Positions 25,521 to 34,045 of a DNA stretch of 41,482 nt are shown one piece after another. The translations under genes were made by a program, and so were the position numbers. This stretch comes from Mageeibacillus sp. UBA3781. GTDB taxonomy: Bacteria; Bacillota; Clostridia; Saccharofermentanales; Saccharofermentanaceae. Location: contig DFFH01000042.1 in assembly GCA_002368805.1 (NCBI GenBank), forward strand, positions 1 through 41,482, written 5' to 3'. Below the pieces are notes generated by a model. The model was not told the origin of the DNA. It was given only the letters and a program-made list of their open reading frames with translations, and did no database searches. Within the stretch, counting starts at the first letter, position 1. Each line of letters begins with the position of its first letter.

Positions 25521-25601
25521 GAAAAGCAAAGGCGCCAGGCCCTGCCGACTGCTCATGCGGGGAGTTTTCCGCAAAAGTCCGGGAGCACTTAGCGCCTTTG
25601 C
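25521..25601 (-). ncRNA. Structured gltB leader with terminator-like outer stem
   Basis: On the minus strand the perfect arms GCAAAGGCGC (25592-25601) and GCGCCTTTGC (25526-25535) enclose 56 nt, with an inner 5-bp hairpin TGCGG/CCGCA and a UGCUC/GAGCA pairing; TTTTC follows. It sits between the promoter (start near 25612) and the gltB SD, so it looks like a leader attenuator. The 5' arm begins with the 11-mer shared with the glnA leader. Confidence 0.7.
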
Positions 25602-25618
25602 CAGTATTCGATGGTTAC

Positions 25619-25647
25619 ATCATATCAATTTGCAAGTTTGATTTCAA
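25619..25647 (-). promoter_or_regulatory. gltB promoter
   Basis: On the minus strand TTGAAA (25642-25647), 17-nt spacer, TATGAT (25619-25624). The start is predicted near 25612. Confidence 0.75.
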
Positions 25648-25658
25648 TAACTTGCAAA
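25629..25658. promoter_or_regulatory. Perfect palindrome over the gltB -35 region (putative operator)
   Basis: Arms TTTGCAAGTT (25629-25638) and AACTTGCAAA (25649-25658), perfectly complementary, separated by 10 bp, so half-site centres are 20 bp apart. It covers the -35 hexamer. Confidence 0.65.
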
Positions 25659-25723
25659 ACTATAGGCAAAAAACATTCAAAAATGCGTATGATTTGTTTC
25701 GCAGTGCATTTTCAGCACACCAA

Positions 25724-27109
25724 TTATTCATTTTTATTCTTGGATTTCTCGTTCGTTTTCTCTTTATTCTCTTCAGGCGTCTCCACGGAATCTATCTTTT
25801 TCGGAAAAACGATCGTGATCGTCGTTCCGAGACCCGGCTCACTCTCGAGCGATACGTTCGCATTATGGTGCTGGGCGACGTGCTTTACGATCGAAAGGCC
25901 CAAGCCCGTGCCTCCGATCTCCTTAGAGTGGCTCTTATCCACACGGTAGAATCTCTCGAAGACTCTCTTCTGGTGTTTCAGCGGAATGCCGATACCGCTA
26001 TCCTTGACCGCAAGAGCAACATCCCCGTTTTCTTTCGTCGCGATCGTCACATCCACGCTTCCGCCCGGAGTATTATACTTGATGGCATTGTCGCAGAGGT
26101 TATAGACCATCTCATTAAGGAGCGCATATACACCGGTGATGGTCGTCGGCTTTCCCGCCAGTCCCAGCTTGATGCCCTGCTTGTCAGCGATCGGGCGGAG
26201 ACCATCCAGGACTTCGGAAGAAAGGTCATAAAGATCGACGTTCTCCCACTTCGGCTCTTCCTTATTCTCATCGAGACGGGAAAGCTTGATGATGTCATCG
26301 ATCAAGGCGATCAGACGCTGGGATTCCTTATATATATCTTTAGAAAATTCCTGTACTTTATCTTCAGAGACCACGCCCTGGGACAAAAGCTCCGCAAAGC
26401 CGGAGATCGATGTCAGAGGCGTTTTCAGCTCATGAGAGACATTTGCCGAGAACTCACGGCGCATCTGTTCTCTGGATTCCACCTCTTCCTGGATCGTCAT
26501 CTTCTGTTCCTGGATCTTCTCAAGAAGCGGTGAAAGCTCCGGATATTTATTGATCTCCGGATGTTCAAGATTGATCGCATTGATCGGGTTTACGATCTGC
26601 TTGGCGATACGGAAAGAAAGGACTGCCGAGATCACGAGAACCAGGATCAGGACCCAGAGGATCGGGCGGACAGCAACCAGAGCCTTATTTACAGCACTGA
26701 CCGGACGGCTCAGGCGGATGATCGTTCCGTCTTCACATTTTCTAGCATAGTACATGGTGGATTCCCCGCTGCTTTCAGACTTGCGGATCTTTCTTCCCTC
26801 TCCTTCTTCCATCGCTTCAGAGACTTCTTCATGTTCTTTTTCATTTCCTGTCGGAACCTGGACTTCACTATCGTAAAGGACGTTGCCATCCGCATCGATC
26901 CAGGTGATGTGGTGCTCGCTGCCAAGTGATTTCAGATAGTCTTCTCCACCTTGGAGGATTCCGCGCTCCGCATAGACCGATTCCTGTTTCAAAGCGCTGT
27001 AAGTATCGTTTTTGATCTGCGTGTACTGTATCCCGAAGAAAAGCACAGCACAAAGCGCAAGGATAGAAATACCGATTAGAAAGGTATTACGAAAAATCGT
27101 CTTAATCAT
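25724..27109 (-). CDS. phoR: PhoR-type sensor histidine kinase
   Basis: 461 residues. A first membrane segment (about 8-28), an extracytoplasmic sensor of about 115 residues and a second membrane segment (about 148-168) precede a short linker. The dimerisation/phosphotransfer helix has FSANVSHELKTPLTS (His near 228), and the catalytic domain has an N box (NLCDNAIKYN) and G boxes (DSGIGIP, GGTGLGLSIVKH). The lysine/glutamate-rich C-terminal tail is disordered. Separated by 3 nt from phoP, whose last codons GGAGGAA form its SD. The pair and the phosphate transporter next door indicate phosphate sensing. No PAS domain is obvious. Confidence 0.94.
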   Translation of the reverse strand: MIKTIFRNTFLIGISILALCAVLFFGIQYTQIKNDTYSALKQESVYAERGILQGGEDYLKSLGSEHHITWIDADGNVLYDSEVQVPTGNEKEHEEVSEAMEEGEGRKIRKSESSGESTMYYARKCEDGTIIRLSRPVSAVNKALVAVRPILWVLILVLVISAVLSFRIAKQIVNPINAINLEHPEINKYPELSPLLEKIQEQKMTIQEEVESREQMRREFSANVSHELKTPLTSISGFAELLSQGVVSEDKVQEFSKDIYKESQRLIALIDDIIKLSRLDENKEEPKWENVDLYDLSSEVLDGLRPIADKQGIKLGLAGKPTTITGVYALLNEMVYNLCDNAIKYNTPGGSVDVTIATKENGDVALAVKDSGIGIPLKHQKRVFERFYRVDKSHSKEIGGTGLGLSIVKHVAQHHNANVSLESEPGLGTTITIVFPKKIDSVETPEENKEKTNEKSKNKNE

Positions 27110-27112
27110 ATA

Positions 27113-27784
27113 TTATTCCTCCAGCATACGATATCCGATTCCACGGACAGTCTGGATCAGTCGTCCGGCTTCTCCCAGTTTAGAACGAAGTGTTCTTATG
27201 TGTACATCCAGGGTGCGGTTTTCCCTCTCGGCTCCCAGCCCCCAGATGCGATCCAACAGTGTTTCCCGGCTCATAACTATGCCGGTGTTTTCCGCAAGAA
27301 GACAAAGCAACATAAACTCTTTATATGTCAGTGTGACACTCTCCCCGTTGACGGTGGTCTCGTGACGTTCCGGACAGATATAAAGCGGCCCGATCTTATA
27401 CTCCGAGATCGTCTGTCCTCTCTGATGGCGCCTTAACATCGCCCGGACTCTGGCCGCAAGCTCCATCATGCCAAACGGTTTCGACACATAATCATCCGCA
27501 CCGGCATCAAGGCCGACCACGCGGTCGTACTCTGTATTCTTTGCAGTAAGCATGATTACGGGAATATCTTTTGTTACCGCATTTCCGCGGATGCGCTTCA
27601 GGATCGAGATGCCATCTTCGCCGGGAAGCATAATATCCAGAAGGATCAGTTCCGGAAGCTGTTTCTCTAGAGCTTCCCAAAAAGGCTCGGGAAGTTCAAA
27701 GCCTTCCGCGTCATAGCCTTGGCTCTTCAGTGCATAGATCACCAGTTTTCGTATGCTTTCGTCATCTTCCAGAAGATAGATCAC
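27113..27784 (-). CDS. phoP: PhoB/PhoP-family response regulator
   Basis: 223 residues from the GTG at 27784 (VIYLLEDDESIRKLV). This start has GAGGTG 6 nt upstream and matches the usual MIYLxEDD beginning of the family; the GTG at 27793 would overlap the SD. The receiver domain has the acidic pair ED (near 7-8), phospho-acceptor Asp50 (LLDIMLP) and the KPF lysine near 99. The OmpR-type winged helix (about 125-223) ends LRSKLGEAGRLIQTVRGIGYRML. It probably controls the divergent Na/Pi cotransporter through the TTAACA repeats. Confidence 0.94.
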   Translation of the reverse strand: MIYLLEDDESIRKLVIYALKSQGYDAEGFELPEPFWEALEKQLPELILLDIMLPGEDGISILKRIRGNAVTKDIPVIMLTAKNTEYDRVVGLDAGADDYVSKPFGMMELAARVRAMLRRHQRGQTISEYKIGPLYICPERHETTVNGESVTLTYKEFMLLCLLAENTGIVMSRETLLDRIWGLGAERENRTLDVHIRTLRSKLGEAGRLIQTVRGIGYRMLEE

Positions 27785-27846
27785 CACTCTCACCTCGAAG
27801 CCATCTTAACATATCGGCTCAGATATCGGGCATTTCTTTTCCGGAT

Positions 27847-27892
27847 TTAACCTACATTTAACATTCCGCAGGTGGTGCATTTAACATAGAAT
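27847..27892 (+). promoter_or_regulatory. Pho-box-like repeats and promoter of the Na/Pi cotransporter
   Basis: TTAACC (27847-27852) and TTAACA (27858-27863) start 11 bp apart, as in Bacillus PhoP boxes, with a third TTAACA (27881-27886) 23 bp further, abutting a -10 TAGAAT (27887-27892). No clear -35 is present, as expected for an activated promoter. A fourth TTAACA is at 27806-27811, towards phoP. Confidence 0.7.
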
Positions 27893-27926
27893 TTTGTACA
27901 TTGTTGATAAGGAAGAAGGTGTATCA

Positions 27927-29681
27927 ATGACAGTATCTGAAATTGCAAGCCTGTTTACAGGTGTAGCTCTATTTCTTTTCGGCATGTCTCTTATGGGAGA
28001 CGGTCTGAAAAGAGTCTCCGGAAATAAACTGGAACCTATTCTTTTCCGTCTTACGGGAACACCGATCCGCGGCATGATCCTCGGCGCCGGTGTCACTGCC
28101 GTCATCCAATCCTCATCCGCGACCTCAGTCATGGTCGTCGGCTTCGTCAACTCGAAGATGATGAAAGTTAAGCAGGCCATTCCCGTTATCCTCGGCGCCA
28201 TTCTCGGCACCAGCATCACCGGCTGGGTCATCTGCCTGAGCTATGTAGATGGTGCCAAAGGTATCTCCAGCATCTTCACCACTGCCACACTGACCGGCAT
28301 CATTGCCGTGACCGGCATTATCCTCCGTATGTTTAACAAGAACCAGCACCGCCGTTATATCGGTGACATCATGCTGGGTTTTGCTGTCCTTATGGTCGGC
28401 ATGAGCACCATGAGCGGTGCCGTAAGCGGTCTGGGCAATCAGGAGTGGTTCACAGGCATGCTGACCTCCATGACCAATCCTTTCTTAGGTATCCTGACAG
28501 GTCTTCTGTTCTCCACGCTCCTTCAATCCGCGTCCGCTGCTGTCGGTATCGTGCAGGCTCTCTCGATCACAGGTGTTATGACCTTCGGATCGTCCCTGCC
28601 GCTTCTCATGGGTATCTGTATCGGTGCATCCGTTCCGGTACTTCTTTCCGCACTCGGTGCCACCAGGGACGGCCGCCGCACTGCCGTGAGCTATCTCGTC
28701 GCAACATTCATTGGCGTTATGGTATTTGCTTCCATATTCTATGTCGCAGAGTCGATCTTCAGCTTCCCGTTCATGGATAAGATCATGACACCGATGTGGC
28801 TGGCACTCATAAATACGATCCTTCGTTTTACGATCCTGTGCTTACTTGCGCCTTTTATCGATGTACTGGAGGCGGCAGCTTCCATCATTGTTCCGGAAAA
28901 GCCGGAAGAAAAAGACACCACGGCTGTCCGTCTTGAGGAACGCTTCCTTGCTCACCCGGCACTGGCGATCGAGCAGATCCGCCTGACGATCTGCGAAATG
29001 GCAACAAAGACCGAAGAATCGATCCTCACTTCGATCGGCCTTCTGAATCACTATAACGATTCCGCTTTCTCTCATGTACTGGATCTGGAAACCGTCGGCG
29101 ACCGCTATGAGGACGCTCTCGGTTCTTATCTGGTCAAGCTCACCGGTCAGGAACTGACCGAGTCACAGGGCCGTTCGGCATCACTTTACCTGCATACGCT
29201 TTCTGACTTTGAGCGCATCTCCGACCACGCCAGAAACCTCGCCCAGAATTTCCAGGAATGCCATCAGAAGCAGATCCATTTCTCCGAGGAAGCGATGAGT
29301 GAACTGAATGTCATGATTCAGGCGATCCGCGAGATCCTTCGTGTCACCACAGAAGCATTTGTAAAATCCGATCCGGAACTGGCAAAGAAAGTCGAACCCC
29401 TTGAGGAAGTCATCGATGAGCTGTGCGATAAGATGAAGTCCCGCCATGTTGAGCGACTGCAGCGCGGGTCCTGTACGATTTCCCAGGGATTCGTATTCAA
29501 TGATCTTCTTACGAACTTCGAGCGTGTCTCTGACCACTGCTCCAATATCGCCGTGGCGATCATCGAACTGGAAGCAGATGACTTTGATACTCATGAGTAT
29601 CTCGGAAATCTTAAGGAAAAGCAGACTGCCGACTACCAGCATTACTACGAGGACTACTCCAAGGAGTTCTTCTTCGAGTAA
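27927..29681 (+). CDS. Na/Pi cotransporter family protein with PhoU-like domain
   Basis: 584 residues from the ATG at 27927 (AAGGAAGAAGGTG upstream); an in-frame start at 27894 falls at or before the predicted transcript start. The membrane domain contains the inverted-repeat signatures QSSSATSVMVVGF (near 55-67) and QSASAAVGIVQA (near 200-211), typical of type II Na/Pi cotransporters. The C-terminal half (about 345-560) has two PhoU-like helical repeats (LSDFERISDHARNLAQN, LLTNFERVSDHCSNIA). It should import phosphate with Na+. It faces phoP-phoR across a shared intergenic region with Pho-box-like repeats. Confidence 0.94.
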   Translation: MTVSEIASLFTGVALFLFGMSLMGDGLKRVSGNKLEPILFRLTGTPIRGMILGAGVTAVIQSSSATSVMVVGFVNSKMMKVKQAIPVILGAILGTSITGWVICLSYVDGAKGISSIFTTATLTGIIAVTGIILRMFNKNQHRRYIGDIMLGFAVLMVGMSTMSGAVSGLGNQEWFTGMLTSMTNPFLGILTGLLFSTLLQSASAAVGIVQALSITGVMTFGSSLPLLMGICIGASVPVLLSALGATRDGRRTAVSYLVATFIGVMVFASIFYVAESIFSFPFMDKIMTPMWLALINTILRFTILCLLAPFIDVLEAAASIIVPEKPEEKDTTAVRLEERFLAHPALAIEQIRLTICEMATKTEESILTSIGLLNHYNDSAFSHVLDLETVGDRYEDALGSYLVKLTGQELTESQGRSASLYLHTLSDFERISDHARNLAQNFQECHQKQIHFSEEAMSELNVMIQAIREILRVTTEAFVKSDPELAKKVEPLEEVIDELCDKMKSRHVERLQRGSCTISQGFVFNDLLTNFERVSDHCSNIAVAIIELEADDFDTHEYLGNLKEKQTADYQHYYEDYSKEFFFE

Positions 29682-29710
29682 TCACTAAAGATCCATAAGG
29701 AAAATGAAGC

Positions 29711-29738
29711 GGGGCGCCTCATCCATATGAGACGCCCC
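29711..29738. terminator. Hairpin between convergent genes
   Basis: 11-bp stem with one mismatch (29711-29721 and 29728-29738), G+C-rich, loop of 6. Neither strand has a good U-tract, so it is a weak terminator or 3'-end stabiliser for the Na/Pi transporter and the lipoprotein gene. Confidence 0.55.
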
Positions 29739-29753
29739 GAAGTCTATAAGAAG

Positions 29754-30857
29754 TTAATGCATCGTGAAGAATCCGTCGAGCCTTCCGTAGGCGAGGACAT
29801 TGCCTGTGTTTCCATCTTTATCGGTGTCCAGCCCTTCGAAGATCTTATCGAGGTAGTTGCTGCCCTTGTCGAAATTCCAGTTGCCCACGCTCATCTCATT
29901 TTTGAGCGCGAAGACAAATACAGTATATGTATGTGTTGTTCCGGACGGCGGATACGGACCGACATATTGCTTTCCTTTATTACTCCTGAATTCACTGTCG
30001 ATCTCACCTTCTGTCATCGATGTATTCGTCGTGATGTAGTCCATGTGCAGCCATCCGCCATCAAGCATAATGACAACATACCGGCTTGCACCGTCCACTT
30101 TCTCCCAGGTGAGCTCCGGAGATATGTTCTGCCCGTCGATGGTCTTGGAGATCTTCGTATCCCAGATATCATCATGCAGTGCCTGCGAGGTGACATTGAT
30201 CTCTGGAAGATCTTTAAATGGCACATCTTTGATATATGTATCGGATTTTGCTGTCAGATAGTCCCAGCGGCTGAGCCTATCCGCTTTTCCCGGAAGAGAG
30301 ATCGTACCCTTACCTTCTCCATAGTCGACGACGATCGTCATGGAGCCGTCTCTTTTTACCTCGGCAGAATACATCTTCACTTCCTCGAAACTGAATTTCT
30401 GCACACCGGCATATAAGAAACTGTCGCTTGTCGCACTGAAGGTCACATCGATCTTTTCACTTCCATCCGCGGCTTTGCCCGTGGTTCCTTTAATATCTTT
30501 CATATCCTTTCCGAAATGGACATAGAAAACGCCGGAGACGCCCTTGAAATCTTCTTCGAGCGCTGGACTCAGCGACGCACAGTCATCCAGGACGAACCGC
30601 CAGTAGGAATCCGGCATCTCCGAAGTATCTCCGAGTTCCCACTTCGTTTCCGAGGAACTTTCGACTTCCCACGGGCCGTCTTTTTCTTTCTGAATATAGG
30701 TAACGTTTTTCTCGATTACCTGTGGAAAAGCACCCGTACTGATTTTTTCGGTCTCAACCTCCGTCTTATGCTGCGGTTCGAAGGGTTTACTCTTGCATCC
30801 GCAAATAAGAGAAAGGACCATCACGGCTGAGGCAATTTTGATGTGTTTTGATTTCAT
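29754..30857 (-). CDS. Lipoprotein with C-terminal YbhB/YbcL (PEBP-like) domain
   Basis: 367 residues. The signal peptide has a lipobox-like ICGC with Cys21 as the likely lipidated residue, so the protein is probably anchored outside the membrane. Residues about 40-200 form an unrecognised domain. Residues about 215-365 match the phosphatidylethanolamine-binding-protein family: GQNISPELTWEKVDGASRYVVIMLD, then WLHMDYI and GPYPPSGTTHTYTVFVFAL. PEBP-like bacterial proteins bind small anionic ligands; the ligand here is unknown. SD GGAGGAG precedes the ATG. The AraC gene lies upstream on the same strand with an 83-nt gap, so that regulator may act on it (inference). Confidence 0.88.
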   Translation of the reverse strand: MKSKHIKIASAVMVLSLICGCKSKPFEPQHKTEVETEKISTGAFPQVIEKNVTYIQKEKDGPWEVESSSETKWELGDTSEMPDSYWRFVLDDCASLSPALEEDFKGVSGVFYVHFGKDMKDIKGTTGKAADGSEKIDVTFSATSDSFLYAGVQKFSFEEVKMYSAEVKRDGSMTIVVDYGEGKGTISLPGKADRLSRWDYLTAKSDTYIKDVPFKDLPEINVTSQALHDDIWDTKISKTIDGQNISPELTWEKVDGASRYVVIMLDGGWLHMDYITTNTSMTEGEIDSEFRSNKGKQYVGPYPPSGTTHTYTVFVFALKNEMSVGNWNFDKGSNYLDKIFEGLDTDKDGNTGNVLAYGRLDGFFTMH

Positions 30858-30940
30858 GCTGACTCCTCCCGGCTTTTTTCTGCATCTTACCCGATAGCAA
30901 AATCAAGCCGTTAGAAACATGAGCACAAAAACAGGGAAAA

Positions 30941-31933
30941 TCAGCACAAGTTATTCATGTTCTTTCGGAATTCCTTGGGACTCATTCCCATATGTTTCTT
31001 AAATACTTTCGAGAAATAGTTCGTATCACTGTACCCGCAGCGCAGGCTGATCTCACTGATGGTCCGGTCTGAATACTGAAGTTCGGTTCTCGCATGCGCC
31101 ATACGCAAATTTTCGAGATACGACATACACGGCATGCCCACTTCTTTATTGAACGCATCGTTCAGGATGTTTTTATTGACCGAGAATTCCTTAAGGAGCG
31201 TGGCAAGTGTGATCTCCTCCCCCATATTCGACCAGAAATACTGGATCACTTTTACGACCAGTGGATCACTGTAGATCTCATCCTGCCGGTAGTCCCTGTA
31301 AAAGTCAGCCACCTCAAAGAAGAGGATCTCCTCGATAAAGTGCCGGATGCGGAGGATCCAGAAATTGTCAGGCTGCTCCTTCACCTCATAGCGGATACTG
31401 CAGAGAAATCTGCGAAGCGTATCATTTGCTTCATTCGAGAGTGTATAGAAAGAAATATCACGTCCTCTTCTGCAGAAACCCGACAGAAGCAGCGCGTCCT
31501 GATAGATCATTTCTTTTGAGAAGCACTCGTCAAATTTCACATCTCCGTCGATAAGCAAATTCATCTTCTCCTGCGCAGTGAGTTCCTTTTCATCGGGAAG
31601 GGCACTGAAAAATCTGTCATATTTTCCGGAGTTTAAGTTTTCGATCGTAAATTCATCTCGAAGGATCGTCGGATTGAAAAAGAGGGTTCGTGATTTAACG
31701 CCGCGTTCGGAGATGACCTTCAGTTCGGCTTTTTCGTTCATAGCAATTGCTGCCGGAGAAGTGATCAGGCGGTACTTCCCGTCTTCTTCGGCGACAAAAG
31801 AACCTCTATCCACGAGGACGACCTTATAGGTGGTCTTATCGTCCAGATGCACTGAAAAACCTGCACATTCTTCATAGAAGACATCGATCGAACATTCCAT
31901 TCCCGGACGTTTGCTTCTCGTCACCAGTTCCAT
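30941..31933 (-). CDS. AraC-family transcriptional regulator
   Basis: 330 residues from the ATG at 31933; in-frame ATGs also occur at 31945, 31960, 31975 and 31996. The later start is preferred because an extended -10 (31959-31967) places the transcript start near 31952 and GGAAGG lies upstream, though the spacing is long (12 nt). The C-terminal AraC domain (about 225-328) has both helix-turn-helices (ITLATLLKEFSVNKNILNDAF; ISEISLRCGYSDTNYFSKVFKKHMGMSPKEFRK). The N-terminal 220 residues are an unassigned sensor domain. Target unknown; the adjacent PEBP-like lipoprotein is a candidate. Confidence 0.88.
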   Translation of the reverse strand: MELVTRSKRPGMECSIDVFYEECAGFSVHLDDKTTYKVVLVDRGSFVAEEDGKYRLITSPAAIAMNEKAELKVISERGVKSRTLFFNPTILRDEFTIENLNSGKYDRFFSALPDEKELTAQEKMNLLIDGDVKFDECFSKEMIYQDALLLSGFCRRGRDISFYTLSNEANDTLRRFLCSIRYEVKEQPDNFWILRIRHFIEEILFFEVADFYRDYRQDEIYSDPLVVKVIQYFWSNMGEEITLATLLKEFSVNKNILNDAFNKEVGMPCMSYLENLRMAHARTELQYSDRTISEISLRCGYSDTNYFSKVFKKHMGMSPKEFRKNMNNLC

Positions 31934-31958
31934 GCACGGCACCATCCTTCCCGCTACC

Positions 31959-31967
31959 ATTATACCA
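31959..31967 (-). promoter_or_regulatory. Extended -10 for the AraC gene
   Basis: TGGTATAAT on the minus strand, no -35 recognised. Its location inside the longest reading frame supports a downstream start codon. Confidence 0.45.
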
Positions 31968-32044
31968 TTAGACATGGTGCGGCCGGTCCGGAGCATCTTT
32001 AGATCAAGCGTAGATCTCTTTGATCCTTTGACGAAGCCTCGGAG

Positions 32045-34012
32045 TTAACTCCGGTGAAGAACTGATTCCGCCTCCAGATCCGAAAGCCACAGAGACACTT
32101 TCGCATCACTCGGCATGCGCCAGTCGCCTCTCGGAGACAGCGTAACAGAACCGACTTTCGGGCCATCCGGCAGACAGCTTCTCTTAAACTGCTGCGAGAA
32201 AAATCTGCGGAAGAATTTCATAGCCGCATCGATCACCTGTTCTTCAGGAAGTTCCGGATAGGCATGCATCGCATATGCGGCTGACCGGGACGGCTCGAAT
32301 CCGTATCGGAGCGTGTAAAACAGAAAGAAATCATTCAGATCATATTTACCGATCTTCTCTTCGGTCTTCTGTGCGATCTTTCCGTCTTCACTCGGTGTGA
32401 GTTCGGGAGTGATCGGTGTGTCACAAATCGAAAGAAGTGCTTCTTTCAGTTCTTCATTTCCACACATCATCGCATAGGTGGAGCAGATGTACTTGACCAG
32501 TGTTTTCGGAACAGAAGTATTCACCGCATACATCGACATATGGTCTCCGTTATATGTGCACCAGCCGAGGGCCAGTTCCGACAGATCCCCGGTTCCCACG
32601 ACCAGCCCGTTTTTCATATTCGCCGCATCCATCAGGATATAAGTGCGCATTCTCGCCTGGGCATTCTCATACGTCACATCCCCTTCGCCCTGATAGGTCA
32701 GTCCGTGACCGAGCTGGGAAAGATGCAGTTTCACTCCTTCACCGATCGGGATCTCATAGGATTCATCGGCAAGGATCTTCATGAGCGTCCATGCATTTCC
32801 CAGCGTAAGCGAAGTGGTATTTCCTTCACTGGGAAGTGTATAGCAGATGATCCGTATATCCGGAACGATCTTTCTTGCCTCAGCGCAGACCAGAAGTGCC
32901 AGCGTCGAATCAAGTCCTCCGGAGATGCCGATCACCAGATTTTTGATCCCCGTCGCGCGCACTCTCGTAGCCAGGCCCTGTGCCTGGATCTGGAGGATCC
33001 TTCTGCATCGTTTTTCTCTTACCGCTTCTCCTGATGGAACAAACGGATTTCTTGCGATCGGATGCGAATAATCATCCATGATCTTCTTAAGGCCTGTGAT
33101 ATCCGTCTCATCTGATCCGGCTGCCTGCATCCTTACAGTGACTTTCCGATAGGAAACAGAAAAATCATTCTCGAAAGAATTCTGCCGTCTTCGATCATGC
33201 ATGATCGATCCCAGATCGACCAGTGTTTTTTCCACATGCGGATACTCCGGGAAAACCGATTCCCGTAAAAGGCTTCCATTCTGTGCAATGATCGAATGAC
33301 CGGAAAAAACCAGGTCCGTACTGCTCTCATCCGTTCCGGAAGATACATAGATATAAGCACAGTAGCAGGAACCGCTCTGCTGTTTGACCAGTTCCACACG
33401 GTATTCCTGTTTCCCGATCAGTTCATCGGATGCGGAAAGATTTGCGATGATATTTGCGCCTGCCAGTGCCGCATGCGTACTCGGTTTATCCGGGATCCAG
33501 AGATCCTCGCAGATTTCGACACCCAGCACCGCGCCCGTGACCGGATCTTCCGCCAGGATATCCGTTCCAAACGGGATCTCTTTTCCCCCGATCAGCACTG
33601 TTTTTCCTTTAAGATCCTTACCGGATGCGAACCAGCGGCACTCATAGAATTCCGAATAGTTGGGAATATACGACTTCGGGATGAGTGCTTTTACCGCACC
33701 TTCCGAAAGAACTGCCGCCACGTTATAGAGGTTGTTCTCATATCGGAGAGGAAGCCCGACAACCGCCGTGATACCTGAACCTTCTGTTACTGCTGCGATC
33801 TCTGTCAGTGCCTTCTCGGACTCTTCCAAAAGGAGATCACTTTCGAAAAGATCGGCACAGGTGTACCCGGTGATCGAGAGTTCCGGAAAAACGATCACAC
33901 CGCAGTCTTTCTGCTTTTGGATCTCCTCGATGATCCTTTCCGTGTTATATCTGACGTCACCGACATGGATCGGCGGAACTGCCGCGGCGACCGCGACCAG
34001 ATGGTTCTTCAT
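32045..34012 (-). CDS. nadE: Glutamine-dependent NAD+ synthetase
   Basis: 655 residues. An N-terminal nitrilase-type glutaminase (about 1-280) has the catalytic triad Glu44 (FPELSITGYT), Lys (LIPKSYIPN, near 114) and Cys (VGVEICEDLW, near 170). A C-terminal synthetase (about 330-655) has the ATP P-loop ISGGLDSTLAL and NAQARMRTYILMDAAN. It makes NAD+ from nicotinic acid adenine dinucleotide using glutamine nitrogen. The start was set at the ATG (34012) with GAGGTG 6 nt upstream; the GTG at 34021 is part of that SD. It follows dapL by 33 nt and is likely in one operon. Confidence 0.96.
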   Translation of the reverse strand: MKNHLVAVAAAVPPIHVGDVRYNTERIIEEIQKQKDCGVIVFPELSITGYTCADLFESDLLLEESEKALTEIAAVTEGSGITAVVGLPLRYENNLYNVAAVLSEGAVKALIPKSYIPNYSEFYECRWFASGKDLKGKTVLIGGKEIPFGTDILAEDPVTGAVLGVEICEDLWIPDKPSTHAALAGANIIANLSASDELIGKQEYRVELVKQQSGSCYCAYIYVSSGTDESSTDLVFSGHSIIAQNGSLLRESVFPEYPHVEKTLVDLGSIMHDRRRQNSFENDFSVSYRKVTVRMQAAGSDETDITGLKKIMDDYSHPIARNPFVPSGEAVREKRCRRILQIQAQGLATRVRATGIKNLVIGISGGLDSTLALLVCAEARKIVPDIRIICYTLPSEGNTTSLTLGNAWTLMKILADESYEIPIGEGVKLHLSQLGHGLTYQGEGDVTYENAQARMRTYILMDAANMKNGLVVGTGDLSELALGWCTYNGDHMSMYAVNTSVPKTLVKYICSTYAMMCGNEELKEALLSICDTPITPELTPSEDGKIAQKTEEKIGKYDLNDFFLFYTLRYGFEPSRSAAYAMHAYPELPEEQVIDAAMKFFRRFFSQQFKRSCLPDGPKVGSVTLSPRGDWRMPSDAKVSLWLSDLEAESVLHRS

Positions 34013-34045
34013 TGATATCACCTCATCACGCAGCTTCTGTTCGGA

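Noticed and set aside
25491..25556. 21-codon uORF in the gltB leader whose TGA overlaps the gltB SD
   Set aside because: Attractive as a leader peptide, but there is no convincing SD and its sequence has no run of regulatory codons such as Gln or Glu; not called.
24175..25641. Plus-strand ORF of 488 codons opposite gltB
   Set aside because: Shadow of the GltB amidotransferase domain; it also runs through the gltB leader.
32040..32053. Palindrome CGGAGTTAACTCCG over the nadE stop codon
   Set aside because: No loop and no U-tract; too short to call a terminator or operator.
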